Shown: one piece after another, positions 15,924-24,038 of the stretch
Position numbering within the stretch: the stretch's first letter is position 1
Layout: each line of letters starts with the position of its first letter
NCBI GenBank assembly: GCA_022601195.1
Contig: JAHZIX010000045.1
Coordinates: 248,001-312,000 of the forward strand
Reading direction: 5' to 3'
DNA: 64,000 bases
DNA from: Deltaproteobacteria bacterium
GTDB taxonomy: Bacteria > Acidobacteriota > Thermoanaerobaculia > Multivoradales > JAHZIX01
The notes under the pieces: model-generated
The model's database searches: none
What the model was told of the DNA's origin: nothing
What the model saw: only the letters and a program-made list of their open reading frames with translations
Made by a program: the position numbers and the translations under genes

Positions 15924-16763
15924 ATGAAAATGCGTCTCACAGCCACCGCCTTTCTCGCCCTGGGCCTGTTGGCCGTAACCTCGGCGGAGGCCGGTCGTTA
16001 CCAAGACTTCGCCGGTTCGAATATCAACGGTCCGACCTGGTTCCGCCCCGTCGGCAATGGCCCTGGACTCAGCAACAACCCGGTTCATTACAGCGCTCAA
16101 AGGTTCGTTCTCCTAGAGCCGGCCAATTGCACCATCTACAGCTCTCAGGACTACGATGGCTACCTTCACCTCTATTCCGGGATTGCCAACACAAACAGCC
16201 CGCTGGCGAATCTGATCGAAGGCGATGACGACGCGGAGCTGGGCACCTTTCAAGGGTCTTCGAGAGTTCCTCAAGACCTAAATTCCAATACGATTTCCCT
16301 CACCGGTGGAACTTACACTCTCGTCACCAGCGGCTTTTCCAATACCTCCGAAGGTACCTTTTCGAACCGCATTCAATGCACCGGCACAGCCCAGCCCGTG
16401 TCCTGGTGCTTCGTCGGAACTTATGCTCGCGAAAAGAGCGTCTGCCTACGAGAGCGGTTCGCCGTTGTCATCGATCAGGTCACCAATCACCCGACGGACG
16501 GAGTCGCCACTCCCGTGCGCTATGCCTCGGGAGATTCCGCCTTTTTCTGGTTCTTCAACCCCGCCAACTATGAGGTCATCGTCAAGGTCGTCAACGGCTG
16601 TTCCGTCAACGGCCACTATTGGGTATTCATCGCCGGCACCACCAACCAGGGACACCGGATTCGGGTGGGAGAAGTCGGTACCGGAGCCTTCAAAGACTAC
16701 AGCCGTAACGAAGGCCCACCGGCACCGGCGATCACGGATACCGCTGCCTTCGCTTGCCAATAG
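15924..16763 (+). CDS. Secreted protein, tandem paralogue 2
   Basis: 279 residues, colinear with the gene before it: signal peptide (KMRLTATAFLALGLLAVTS, cleavage after AEA), INGPTWFRPVGNGPG, IYSSQDYDGYLHLYS, SGGxYTLVTSGF-like block, VCLRERFAVVIDQVTNH, CSVNGHYWVFIAGTTNQGHRI and a final ITDTAAFACQ. The cysteine positions match paralogue 1. ATG 15924 follows AGGAGG; the longer frame from 15891 lacks a signal at its start. The duplication is clearly old, since many residues differ while the framework is kept. Each copy has its own upstream region, so they may be expressed separately. No known function. Confidence 0.7.
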   Translation: MKMRLTATAFLALGLLAVTSAEAGRYQDFAGSNINGPTWFRPVGNGPGLSNNPVHYSAQRFVLLEPANCTIYSSQDYDGYLHLYSGIANTNSPLANLIEGDDDAELGTFQGSSRVPQDLNSNTISLTGGTYTLVTSGFSNTSEGTFSNRIQCTGTAQPVSWCFVGTYAREKSVCLRERFAVVIDQVTNHPTDGVATPVRYASGDSAFFWFFNPANYEVIVKVVNGCSVNGHYWVFIAGTTNQGHRIRVGEVGTGAFKDYSRNEGPPAPAITDTAAFACQ

Positions 16764-16825
16764 CCTCGAGGGTTCTTGGAAGACCTGGCCTTCGGTTGAT
16801 CTTTTCCGAAGGCCGGTTTTCCCTC

Positions 16826-17872
16826 TCAGCTTGAGGCTCCCCCCGGGTCCAGCTGCCCGAGAGCAGCCTGCCCAAAAGCAGCTTTCCCGAAGGCAAAATG
16901 CCACTCCAGCCGCTTCGAAACCGCTTCCAAAATAGAGTGCCCCCGCACACTGCCCCCTTTGGCATTGACCCGCGGGCTCGATACGGCAATGCCGGCCTTG
17001 CCTACGGCTACCGCACAAATCACTCCTGAAACACCGCTCTTGGCCGGGAGACCGGTACGCAAAAGGTGACTGCCGGACTCGTCGTACATGCCGCAGGTGG
17101 CCATCAAAGACACGGTGCTGCTAGCACTCTCAGAAGAAAGAGCTCGCCTCCCTCCGACGGCGACTCCTCCTTGGGCCAGGATGCAAGCCATTCTCGAAAC
17201 CTCCTCCACCGAAGCCTCGAAGGAACACAGAGTGAAGTAGGCCAGGAGGATGTCCTCCACTCTCCCTTCGATAGCCCCGGAACCACGGAGAAAATAGGCG
17301 ATAGCTCGGTTGCGGTCCGCTGTCTCCCGTTCGGAATTGAGAACTCGGTCATTCACCGGAAGTGGTCTCCCGTAGAGGTTGGAGACCCATCGCCGTAGCC
17401 AGGCTATCTTGCTTTCAGCATCTCCAGGAATCAGCGAGCAGAGGGCGATGGCACCGGCGTTGACCAGAGGGTTGGTCGGGCTTGGCCCATGGGTCTCCAA
17501 CCTCGCCACCGAGGAAAAGGAACCTCCGGACGGCTCTGTTCCTACGGTGGCAAAAACCTTGTCCGGCCCCATTTCCTCTAGCAGCCCGGCCAAAAGAACG
17601 ACCTTGGCGGAACTTTGCAGGGTGAAGCGATGTTCCTGGGCATCTCCCGCCAATATGCAGCTGCCATCGGCCAAGGAGATGGCAGCGCTCGTATGCTCGA
17701 GGTTGGCGTTCCGCAGCTCTGGAATATAGCCAGCCGGCTCCCCTTCCTCGAGCTGCCGGGACTGTTCTACAGCCTGCTCGAGGACTCTCTCAAATGGATC
17801 CCGATGGATCCCAAGGGGGAGGCTGCTTCCCGAGCTGGATGGATGGCTCCCTTTATCGTTGTCGGTACTCAC
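16826..17872 (-). CDS. glsA: Glutaminase
   Basis: 348 residues. This is a serine-dependent glutaminase of the beta-lactamase-like fold, hydrolysing L-glutamine to glutamate and ammonia. Visible hallmarks are AGYIPELRNAN, the catalytic SxxK motif in FTLQSSAKVV, PSGGSFSSV, NPLVNAGAIA and SGVSGVICAV. The N-terminal 25 residues are serine-rich and variable. The C-terminal run KAAFGQAALGQLDPGGASS is not usual for the family. A GTG start at 17872 overlaps the stop of the upstream membrane protein (GTGA) and has AGGAG inside that gene, so the two are translationally coupled, an unusual partner for glutaminase. Confidence 0.9.
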   Translation of the reverse strand: MSTDNDKGSHPSSSGSSLPLGIHRDPFERVLEQAVEQSRQLEEGEPAGYIPELRNANLEHTSAAISLADGSCILAGDAQEHRFTLQSSAKVVLLAGLLEEMGPDKVFATVGTEPSGGSFSSVARLETHGPSPTNPLVNAGAIALCSLIPGDAESKIAWLRRWVSNLYGRPLPVNDRVLNSERETADRNRAIAYFLRGSGAIEGRVEDILLAYFTLCSFEASVEEVSRMACILAQGGVAVGGRRALSSESASSTVSLMATCGMYDESGSHLLRTGLPAKSGVSGVICAVAVGKAGIAVSSPRVNAKGGSVRGHSILEAVSKRLEWHFAFGKAAFGQAALGQLDPGGASS

Positions 17873-19632
17873 GGACTTCTCCTGGATTCCGGTAGGACTT
17901 CATAGGATGGCAGGAGGGACAGGGGGTGCTGTAGCCTCCATTGGGGATCAAAGGCCGAGGTCAACACTTTGCCGTCCAAGTCCCGGCTGATGGGGTAACC
18001 GAGGGCGTAAAGCAGGGTCGGAACAACATCTACAATGGCAGCATCCGGGATGCGCCAACCCGGTAAAACACCGGGTCCCTGGAGTAATAGAACTCCATCC
18101 GGAGACCCACGAAAACTCCCAGCCACCGTCTTGCTACCAAACAAAGAACGAGAGAACTGCGCCCATCCACCCGCCTCCTCCACCCCCGCTGGAGAAACCA
18201 CCGCCAGCAGCGCCGGCTGACGCACCTTCTCCCAGAGTTGAGCCAGAAAGGTATCGATCTCACTATAGTAGGCGGCGATGAGCTCAGCGGCAGCAGCGGA
18301 ATCTTCCTGCTCCTCCCCTTCTAGCTGAGTAGCGACAAAGCCGCCGAAGTAGGAGTTTGAAACCTCTGCCAACCCGGGAAGGGCCAGGAAAAAGGCCGCC
18401 GGAGGGCGGTCCTGCTCGAGAAGAAAGAGGCTCAAAGATTGACGCCAAAGATCCGCTGCGAGGGACTTTTGGACCGGCAGGGGAACCTCTTCGCCAAATT
18501 TTCCCAAGACCACCGGGTCCATGTCCTCTACTTGAACTCGAAACAGTCGTGCCCGCTCCGCCAAATCCACGGGCTGAGCTCCCGTGGGCAGAAAGTGGCC
18601 ATCGAAGAATTCTTCCGAAAGCGCCATTTGCAATTCCGACGGGACCGGGTCCGTCCCGGGCCAACCGGCGACCCCGGCAGGAGACCCGAGCCGTTCCAGG
18701 ATCTGCCAAATGCCGAGAGTCGCCTGGGAAGCTCGGTCCACCGGCAACGAACGTCCTGCCAACAGCCCCCACTTCGAAAAACCGATACCAGCCGGCAGGA
18801 GCTCCAAGCGGGCCTCGGGGCCCAGAAGGGGAGCTGAAAAGGAAGTGTCGCCTACGACCCGGTGACCATGAGGATTCCGACCGGTGGCCAAGGAGGCCCA
18901 GAGAGGTCGGCGGCGGTAGGGGCCAATACTGGTAAGACGCCCGGTGGCCCCAGTGCGAAGCAGCGAACCCAAGAAAGGCACCCTTCCCTGCTCCGCCAGA
19001 GGCAGGATAGCGTCGAGGGTCGCCCCTTCGATCGCCACGACGACCAGTTGAACCGGGGAGGGCTCCGCCGCCGGCACGGCTGCCCTCACCGTTTGGTGTT
19101 CCTCCTGGTAAGCAGCACGGCGTTCGATGGTGGGGAGAACGGATGCCAAGCAAAGTAGGCCAATACCCCATCTGCTGCGCTTGCCATAGGGACGGCGGGA
19201 GAGGCTGTGCAGCAAAGCCGTGTAGAACACCGCCAGGGAGAGAATGCTGAGGCTAATCGCTGCCTTGATGAGCCGTGAGTTGATACCGCCAGGAAGGAAG
19301 AAGGCGAAATGGGAGGCGTGGGTCCAGCTCAATACCGAGGCCAATGCCAGCACTGCCGTCAAAGTCCAGGGTAGAAGTCGCCGAGCCCGAGTGGGTCGTC
19401 GCCAAGTCCAGGGAAGGTGAGCCAGGAGGCTGAGCAAGCCGAGGTACAAAGCATAGACGACCGCTGCCCTCGACATCGTGCGAGCGCTAAAGGGAAGGTG
19501 CGGGTTGAGGAAAAAGAGCAGCACCGCCAAATGGACTCCGGCCAGCGCCCCGGGGAGAAAAGCCCAGGCCATAGGCTCCCCCCATAGCTGCCATTTCGGG
19601 CCCTGGCTTTCAGCCATTCCGTTCCCTTCCAT
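17869..19632 (-). CDS. Membrane protein with phosphodiesterase/sulfatase-like domain
   Basis: 587 residues. Four or five membrane helices lie in the first 175 residues. A domain of the alkaline-phosphatase/type I phosphodiesterase fold follows (LVVVAIEGATLDAILPLAEQ at about 198-217, then RRPLWASLATGRNPHGHRV, and a late VDVVPTLLYALGYP). In active members the first motif is a metal-binding Asp followed by a Thr/Ser nucleophile region, and paired Asp/His motifs come near the end. Here the first acidic residue is Glu and the late D-x-H/GD-H motifs are not evident, so it may be non-catalytic. It is coupled to the glutaminase gene downstream. Substrate unknown. Confidence 0.65.
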   Translation of the reverse strand: MEGNGMAESQGPKWQLWGEPMAWAFLPGALAGVHLAVLLFFLNPHLPFSARTMSRAAVVYALYLGLLSLLAHLPWTWRRPTRARRLLPWTLTAVLALASVLSWTHASHFAFFLPGGINSRLIKAAISLSILSLAVFYTALLHSLSRRPYGKRSRWGIGLLCLASVLPTIERRAAYQEEHQTVRAAVPAAEPSPVQLVVVAIEGATLDAILPLAEQGRVPFLGSLLRTGATGRLTSIGPYRRRPLWASLATGRNPHGHRVVGDTSFSAPLLGPEARLELLPAGIGFSKWGLLAGRSLPVDRASQATLGIWQILERLGSPAGVAGWPGTDPVPSELQMALSEEFFDGHFLPTGAQPVDLAERARLFRVQVEDMDPVVLGKFGEEVPLPVQKSLAADLWRQSLSLFLLEQDRPPAAFFLALPGLAEVSNSYFGGFVATQLEGEEQEDSAAAAELIAAYYSEIDTFLAQLWEKVRQPALLAVVSPAGVEEAGGWAQFSRSLFGSKTVAGSFRGSPDGVLLLQGPGVLPGWRIPDAAIVDVVPTLLYALGYPISRDLDGKVLTSAFDPQWRLQHPLSLLPSYEVLPESRRSP

Positions 19633-19733
19633 CGTTGGGCCTCTCCGTCAACAGAGGCGGAACCTACCAAAACGGATGAGGATTCCCACCTCCCATTTTT
19701 GGCCTTTCGGGAGCTTCTATTTCGGTCTCGCTC

Positions 19734-19742
19734 TGCTACATT
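19734..19742 (+). promoter_or_regulatory. Possible extended -10 element before pyrF
   Basis: TGCTACATT is an extended -10 (TG plus TACATT) 80 bases before the pyrF ATG. No good -35 is seen. Confidence 0.3.
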
Positions 19743-19821
19743 CTCCCCCAGCCGGTGAACTCCTTACCAGGGACCCGCGCACACCCATACGAAAAAGTCG
19801 CTGCCAGCAGGAGAGTCCACC

Positions 19822-20553
19822 ATGACCGAAAGCCAGAACCACAACGAGCCGATCCGCCTAAGCCCCCTTGCCGTCGCTCTGGATACTTCCGATTGGGAGA
19901 CTTTTCGCCAATGGTGCTCTCTTTTTGGACCCCGAGTTGGCGTGTTGAAAGTGGGCCTAGAAGCCTATCTTCGCTGGGGACCCGACGCGGTACGAGAAGC
20001 CCAAAAGTATGGAGCAGAGATCTTCCTCGATCTCAAACTGCACGACATCCCCAACACTGTGGCTGGGGCAGTTGGTGCCGCTCGGCGTTTGGGGGTTCGC
20101 TATCTCACCGTCCATGCCGGTGGTGGGGCAGCGATGCTGGGGGCCGCCGTGGAGGCAGCGGGGGCGGAAAGCGATGAAAACCCGGTAGCCCTGCTAGCGG
20201 TAACGGTTCTCACCCACCTGGACCAGCCACAGTTGGAGCAGCTGGATCTTCCGGGCCTGGCCTCGGAGAGAGTTCTGCGCTGGGCGACCTTGGCCCACGG
20301 CGCCGGCTGCGCAGGGATTGTTTGCTCGGCTCTGGAAGTCGCCGAGCTTCGAACCGAGCTGCCGCCGCCCTTTCTGATCGTTACACCTGGGATACGCCTG
20401 GATTCGGTTGCCGGGGAGGACCAAAAGCGCGTCGCGACCCCAAGGGCTGCCCTCGCTGGCGGATCCGATCTCTTGGTGGTCGGTCGCCCTCTGACTCGCG
20501 CCGAAAAGCCCTTGGAAGCGCTCGCAGCGTTCGGCGCCGAAATCAGAAAATAA
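19822..20553 (+). CDS. pyrF: Orotidine 5'-phosphate decarboxylase
   Basis: 243 residues, normal length. It converts OMP to UMP, the last step of de novo pyrimidine synthesis. The barrel motifs are in order: PLAVALDTSDWETF, VGVLKVGLEAYL, the active-site block IFLDLKLHDIPNTV with the Asp-Lys-Asp tetrad, LTVHAGGG, and the C-terminal phosphate loop LLVVGRPLTRA. The gene stands alone. Its last bases overlap the 3' end of the convergent small membrane protein gene by 11 bases. Confidence 0.95.
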   Translation: MTESQNHNEPIRLSPLAVALDTSDWETFRQWCSLFGPRVGVLKVGLEAYLRWGPDAVREAQKYGAEIFLDLKLHDIPNTVAGAVGAARRLGVRYLTVHAGGGAAMLGAAVEAAGAESDENPVALLAVTVLTHLDQPQLEQLDLPGLASERVLRWATLAHGAGCAGIVCSALEVAELRTELPPPFLIVTPGIRLDSVAGEDQKRVATPRAALAGGSDLLVVGRPLTRAEKPLEALAAFGAEIRK

Positions 20554-20917
20554 AGATACTGCGATCAACCTTGTGGTGAAAATGCCACTCGTAGGTGTAG
20601 CCCGGAAACTCTAGGGGTACCGTGTACTCCACACTCATCTTGATGAAGTCGCCAGGCTTCTCTACTTTGATATCTCTCTTGTCAACCGGCAGGTCGAGCA
20701 GGGCTGCCTTCTTGATCAGGGCTTTCCGAATGACATCGGGCTTGCGGTTGGCAGCAAACTTTGCCTGCTCGATCATGAAGTCCTTCATGTTCGCGCTCGC
20801 CATTTTGACGGGAACTGCTTTCCAAGCGATCATGATGCCCACGATCAAGGCCAGCATCCAAAGGACGCATCCAATATTATTGTCACCGCGCTGCCGAGAA
20901 ATCCTAGAGCGACGCAT
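20543..20917 (-). CDS. Small membrane protein next to lepB (DUF4845-like)
   Basis: 124 residues. One membrane helix (NIGCVLWMLALIVGIMIAWKAVPV, about 14-37) is followed by an outer domain with a conserved-looking pattern (FMIEQAKFAANRKPDVIRKALIKKAALLDLPVD and VEYTVPLEFPGYTYEWHF). The arrangement fits DUF4845-type proteins, which are often encoded beside signal peptidase I. GGAGGAAG precedes the ATG. It lies 40 bases after the second signal peptidase gene on the same strand and probably shares its transcript. Confidence 0.65.
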   Translation of the reverse strand: MRRSRISRQRGDNNIGCVLWMLALIVGIMIAWKAVPVKMASANMKDFMIEQAKFAANRKPDVIRKALIKKAALLDLPVDKRDIKVEKPGDFIKMSVEYTVPLEFPGYTYEWHFHHKVDRSIFIF

Positions 20918-20957
20918 GAATCTTCCTCCGATCGTTCCGTTCCTGCTTTAGGCCAGT

Positions 20958-21608
20958 CTACCGCACCAACCGTGGAGTGCGGAGGTCCTCAGATCGTTTT
21001 TCCTCCTCTTCGGCTACCGACCAAAGAACTAACCAGGGGCGCCCCCTGATGAACGAGCCGGGTACTGGCCCCCAATAGCGAGAATCGTAAGAGCCGTCCC
21101 GATTGTCTCCTAGGAAGAAGTAGTACCCTTCCGGAACCTGCAGAGGGCCAAAATTGTCCCGTAGACGATAGCCGTCATCAAGAAAGAGGGAACGGCTGTA
21201 GGTCCTCTCGTCCAGATGAACGACGTAGCCGGCTTCCTCCAAGGGCTGGTCGTCTACCAGAAGCCGCTTGTCCTCAATACGAACTTTCTCTAAGGGGCCG
21301 GCGACACAACGCTTGATGAAATCGCGCTGGGGATCAGGGGGAAACCTAAAAAGTGCCACGTCACCTGGTCGAGGTAACCTCTGAGGCAACCATTTCAGCT
21401 CCTCCGTATTGGCCTTGGGCCCAAAGATGAACTTGTTGACCAAAACGTGGTCGCCAGCCATGAGGTGGGGCTTCATGGAATCGGATGGGATGCGAAATAC
21501 CTGAGCGACCCAGGTGCGGACGAAGAGGGCGAGAATCACAGAGACGACGAGAACCTCCAACAGTTCTCGGACAGGTGACTTTGGGCGCCCTTGCCGCAAG
21601 CTCTCCAC
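20958..21608 (-). CDS. lepB: Signal peptidase I (second of two)
   Basis: 216 residues. An N-terminal membrane helix (LLEVLVVSVILALFVRTWVAQ) is followed by the catalytic serine block IPSDSMKPHLMAGDHVLVNK and the lysine block DFIKRCVAGP, then GDNRDGSYDSRYWGPVP. It removes signal peptides from exported preproteins on the outer face of the membrane. Tandem signal peptidase genes are not rare; the pair here differ in length and sequence, so they may serve different preprotein sets. The GTG start at 21608 follows GGGAG and lies 6 bases after the first lepB. Confidence 0.9.
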   Translation of the reverse strand: MESLRQGRPKSPVRELLEVLVVSVILALFVRTWVAQVFRIPSDSMKPHLMAGDHVLVNKFIFGPKANTEELKWLPQRLPRPGDVALFRFPPDPQRDFIKRCVAGPLEKVRIEDKRLLVDDQPLEEAGYVVHLDERTYSRSLFLDDGYRLRDNFGPLQVPEGYYFFLGDNRDGSYDSRYWGPVPGSFIRGRPWLVLWSVAEEEEKRSEDLRTPRLVR

Positions 21609-21614
21609 GACTCC

Positions 21615-22316
21615 CTAGCGAATCAGCTGGAAAGTCCGATTCCATCGGCTCTTGGTAGGAATACCAATCAGGGTCTGGGCGATCTGCTTGAGCTTCGACC
21701 CATAGCCTCGCCACTCGCCATCCGGTGTCTCGCCCGCGTATGACCAGTAGATCAGCAGGGCGCGCCCCTTGATGTGCTCCACCGGTAGGGGCCCCCAATA
21801 GCGGGAGTCTTTGGACCTGTCCCGGTTGTCCCCCAAGCAGAAGACGTGACCCTCAGGCACGGTGAGTGGCCCAAAATAGTCTCTCTGGGCTCCCGGAGTG
21901 GCGGAATTGGGCATCCTTGGGATGATGTTGGGCTCTTTGTGGACAGCGAAATCGCCATCGCGCACCCGCTTTCCATTCAGGAAAAGGTGTTTCCCGGAAA
22001 CCTCCACCTCATCCCCCGGAAGACCAACGCATCGCTTGACCACATCCACTCCCGGCTCCTCCACGGAGCGAAAGACCAGAATATCTCCTCGCTGAACCGG
22101 CCTCTGGGGCAAGAGGGATGTCTCTGCTTCGGAAGCTGTAGCACCAAAAATGAATCTATTGACAAAGAGGTGGTCCCCCACCAGGAGAGTGTCCTCCATG
22201 GAACCACTAGGGATAAAGAAAGTCTGAACGACGTAGGTGTTGGCGAACTTCAAAAAGATGACCGCGATGAGAATCGCCTCCACCCAGACCCGCGCGCTGC
22301 TCTCGTTGCTGCTCAT
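21615..22316 (-). CDS. lepB: Signal peptidase I (first of two)
   Basis: 233 residues. Same architecture as its neighbour: a membrane helix (WVEAILIAVIFLKFANTYVVQ), serine block IPSGSMEDTLLVGDHLFVNR, lysine block DVVKRCVGLPGDEVEV, and GDNRDRSKDSRYWGPLP. This copy matches the textbook motif better than the second. No ribosome site precedes the ATG at 22316; instead TAGATT lies 9 bases upstream on the coding strand, so a nearly leaderless message is possible. The operon runs lepB-lepB-small membrane protein. Confidence 0.9.
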   Translation of the reverse strand: MSSNESSARVWVEAILIAVIFLKFANTYVVQTFFIPSGSMEDTLLVGDHLFVNRFIFGATASEAETSLLPQRPVQRGDILVFRSVEEPGVDVVKRCVGLPGDEVEVSGKHLFLNGKRVRDGDFAVHKEPNIIPRMPNSATPGAQRDYFGPLTVPEGHVFCLGDNRDRSKDSRYWGPLPVEHIKGRALLIYWSYAGETPDGEWRGYGSKLKQIAQTLIGIPTKSRWNRTFQLIR

Positions 22317-22658
22317 AGAGCGCCAAATCTACCCGATGCGAAGGCCAGAGGCTAGCTTGGAGGCCCTTTCCAAGGGAAACCAGTAGCGACGGTCTGACGC
22401 TTTCTCCTCCGCCAGCCAAGAGCCGAGCAAGGGCTCTCCAGCAAAGATTCGAGGTCTTTTTTGCGGGGCCTCAAGGTCTGTCAAAGAATTTTGCAGACGT
22501 CAAAATCTTTTGACACGAAGTCCCTCCGAAGATTCCCTTTCCGCCAAGGTCTGCCGCCAGGAAAGCGCAGAATCTTTTGACAAAGGCGCTTCCTCATCAT
22601 CTCTCTCAAAACCAACTAAGTATCTATTTTTCAGTCACTTACGGGGCACTCAGCAAGT

Positions 22659-22674
22659 TGGCACCGAGCTTGTA
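22659..22674 (+). promoter_or_regulatory. Sigma-54-like promoter before comEA-like gene
   Basis: TGGCACCGAGCTTGTA matches the -24/-12 consensus TGGCAC-N5-TTGCW except for T in place of C at -12. It would give a leader of about 150 bases. Type IV pilin and related genes are often sigma-54 dependent, and the window encodes an NtrC-type activator. Confidence 0.4.
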
Positions 22675-22752
22675 ATAAAGCTGGACAACTGACAACCGGA
22701 AGAAAAGGAGGAGCGAACGGGATCAGGAGTCTAGAAAGCAAGCAACAAGCCT

Positions 22753-22772
22753 GGGGGTGTGAAAGCGCCCCC
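22753..22772 (+). other. Leader hairpin before comEA-like gene
   Basis: GGGGGTG (22753-22759) pairs with CGCCCCC (22766-22772) around a 6-base loop TGAAAG. It lies 64 bases before the start codon. There is no T-run, so it is more likely an RNA stability or control element than a terminator. Confidence 0.5.
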
Positions 22773-22836
22773 GAATGTTTCCCGCCTCTACGAAGCAACA
22801 TTTCCAGTTTCACAACCTAAATCAGGAGGAATCACC

Positions 22837-23175
22837 ATGACTCATCTCAAAACTTTCACCGCTGCTGCCCTTGCCTTTGCTCTATTGATGATTGCCGTAC
22901 CCAGCTTCGCTGCCAATGACCAAGTGAATATCAACCAAGCCGGGGCCGACGAGCTTTCCCTGCTTCCCCGGGTTGGCCCGGCGATCGCGGAACGCATTGT
23001 CGACTTTCGCAAAGAGAACGGCCCGTTCAAGACCCTCGAGGACCTCATGCTAGTTCGAGGCATCGGCGAAAAAACTTTCGACCTTCTGAAGCCCTACCTC
23101 CGGCTCTCCGGTGAGACCACCCTCAAAGAGAAAGCGCGCGCCTCCCGGCCGGCGGACTCAGGTACCGAGAGCTAG
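22837..23175 (+). CDS. Secreted ComEA-like helix-hairpin-helix protein
   Basis: 112 residues. A signal peptide (KTFTAAALAFALLMIAVPSF, cleavage after AA) precedes one ComEA-type domain: VNINQAGADELSLLPRVGPAIAERIVDFR and the second hairpin FKTLEDLMLVRGIGEKTFDLLKPYL. Such proteins bind double-stranded DNA non-specifically; secreted versions act in DNA uptake during transformation. AGGAGGA sets the start at 22837. A pseudopilin gene follows 80 bases later, so uptake or pilus function is plausible. The domain is also used in other envelope proteins, so competence is not proven. Confidence 0.8.
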   Translation: MTHLKTFTAAALAFALLMIAVPSFAANDQVNINQAGADELSLLPRVGPAIAERIVDFRKENGPFKTLEDLMLVRGIGEKTFDLLKPYLRLSGETTLKEKARASRPADSGTES

Positions 23176-23255
23176 TCACCCACCCTTGGTGGCGGGACCG
23201 GGTCGGTCCCGCCACTCCTTTCCCAATCCTTCCCAATCTTTTAGCTGGAGGTCTT

Positions 23256-23858
23256 ATGAAATCGAGTCAAGCTGGCTTCACCTTAGTGGAGCTACTCATG
23301 GTCCTAGCCCTGTTCGGGATACTGGCGGCCCTCTCAGTACCTCGCCTCGTTGCGGCGTCAGCTCATTTGCGAGTCCGCCTGGCGGCGGAAGAGTTGACGG
23401 CCACTCTGCATCAAAGCCGTATTTCGGCGATTCGCCATGGCGTTCATGCGGGTCTCAAATTCCGCACCGCAGAAGACGGCCGGGTCAGCTTTACCCTGTA
23501 CCGGGATGGCGACGCCGATGGCGTTCGCAGCAACGATATCGAAGCCGGTACAGATCCTCCCTTAGGCCCCTCGAGGACTCTGAAAATGCTCGGTCGGGGC
23601 ATTGGCTTCGGGTTTCCCCCCGGAATGATCCCGAGAGACCCAAGCGGATCCGGTCGCCCCATGAATCGGCTCGACGATCCCATACGGTTCAACCGGTCGG
23701 ACCTCGCCTCCTTTGGCCCCAAGGGCACGTCGACACCCGGCTCCCTCTACCTTTCCGATGGCAAAGGGACTCTCATGGCCGTGCGCGTCTTCAATCGGAC
23801 TGGCAAGATCAAGATTCTCGAATACGACCCGGGCAGTGAAACCTGGCGAGGGCCCTGA
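23256..23858 (+). CDS. GspH/FimT-type pseudopilin
   Basis: 200 residues. The N-terminus is a type III signal (SSQAGFTLVELLMVLALFGIL) with the prepilin peptidase site G|FTLVE and the conserved Glu at +5. A GspH/FimT-like globular domain follows, with HQSRISAIRHGVHAGLKF near residue 70. Minor pseudopilins of this class prime type II secretion pseudopili or type IV pili. GGAGG precedes the ATG. The neighbour upstream is a secreted ComEA-like protein. No assembly ATPase or secretin gene is in the window, so the machine it serves is elsewhere. Confidence 0.8.
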   Translation: MKSSQAGFTLVELLMVLALFGILAALSVPRLVAASAHLRVRLAAEELTATLHQSRISAIRHGVHAGLKFRTAEDGRVSFTLYRDGDADGVRSNDIEAGTDPPLGPSRTLKMLGRGIGFGFPPGMIPRDPSGSGRPMNRLDDPIRFNRSDLASFGPKGTSTPGSLYLSDGKGTLMAVRVFNRTGKIKILEYDPGSETWRGP

Positions 23859-23945
23859 GGATCCGGCTCGAAGGGCTCTGTCGATTGCTCGACGCCGAGG
23901 CAAAGGGGTGGGGGGAGAGGATAGGGCCTACATGGAATCCTCACC

Positions 23946-23989
23946 GAGTCAGCAGGAGGCATCTGCCGTGAAGCGGCTCCTGCTGACTC
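23946..23989. terminator. Perfect 13-bp inverted repeat after the pseudopilin gene
   Basis: GAGTCAGCAGGAG (23946-23958) pairs with CTCCTGCTGACTC (23977-23989) with an 18-base loop. Position fits the end of the pilin transcript, but there is no T-run. GACTCCCC(G/A)GAAACA is repeated directly after it (23984-24014). Confidence 0.55.
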
Positions 23990-23999
23990 CCCGGAAACA

Positions 24000-24029
24000 T
24001 TGACTCCCCAGAAACAGGTGCAGTATTGT
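24000..24029 (+). promoter_or_regulatory. Probable cutA promoter
   Basis: TTGACT (24000-24005) and TATTGT (24024-24029) are separated by 18 bases. Transcription would begin only a few bases before the ATG at 24039, which has no ribosome site. Confidence 0.45.
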
Positions 24030-24038
24030 CGGCGTCTT

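Larger units (their letters stand above)
22317..22836. promoter_or_regulatory. 520-base control region before comEA-like gene
   Basis: No gene is seen. It holds a run of TTTTGACA-type motifs: GTCAAAATCTTTTGAC at 22499-22514 (perfect 7-base arms), an imperfect palindrome with CAAA/TTTTG at about 22478-22496, and ATCTTTTGACAAAG at about 22571-22584. A sigma-54-like promoter and a leader hairpin follow. The motifs look like operator sites for an unknown regulator. Confidence 0.5.

Noticed and set aside
22670-22836. Cyclic-di-GMP or other riboswitch in the comEA leader
   Set aside because: The conserved core text of known classes is absent; only a simple hairpin is present.
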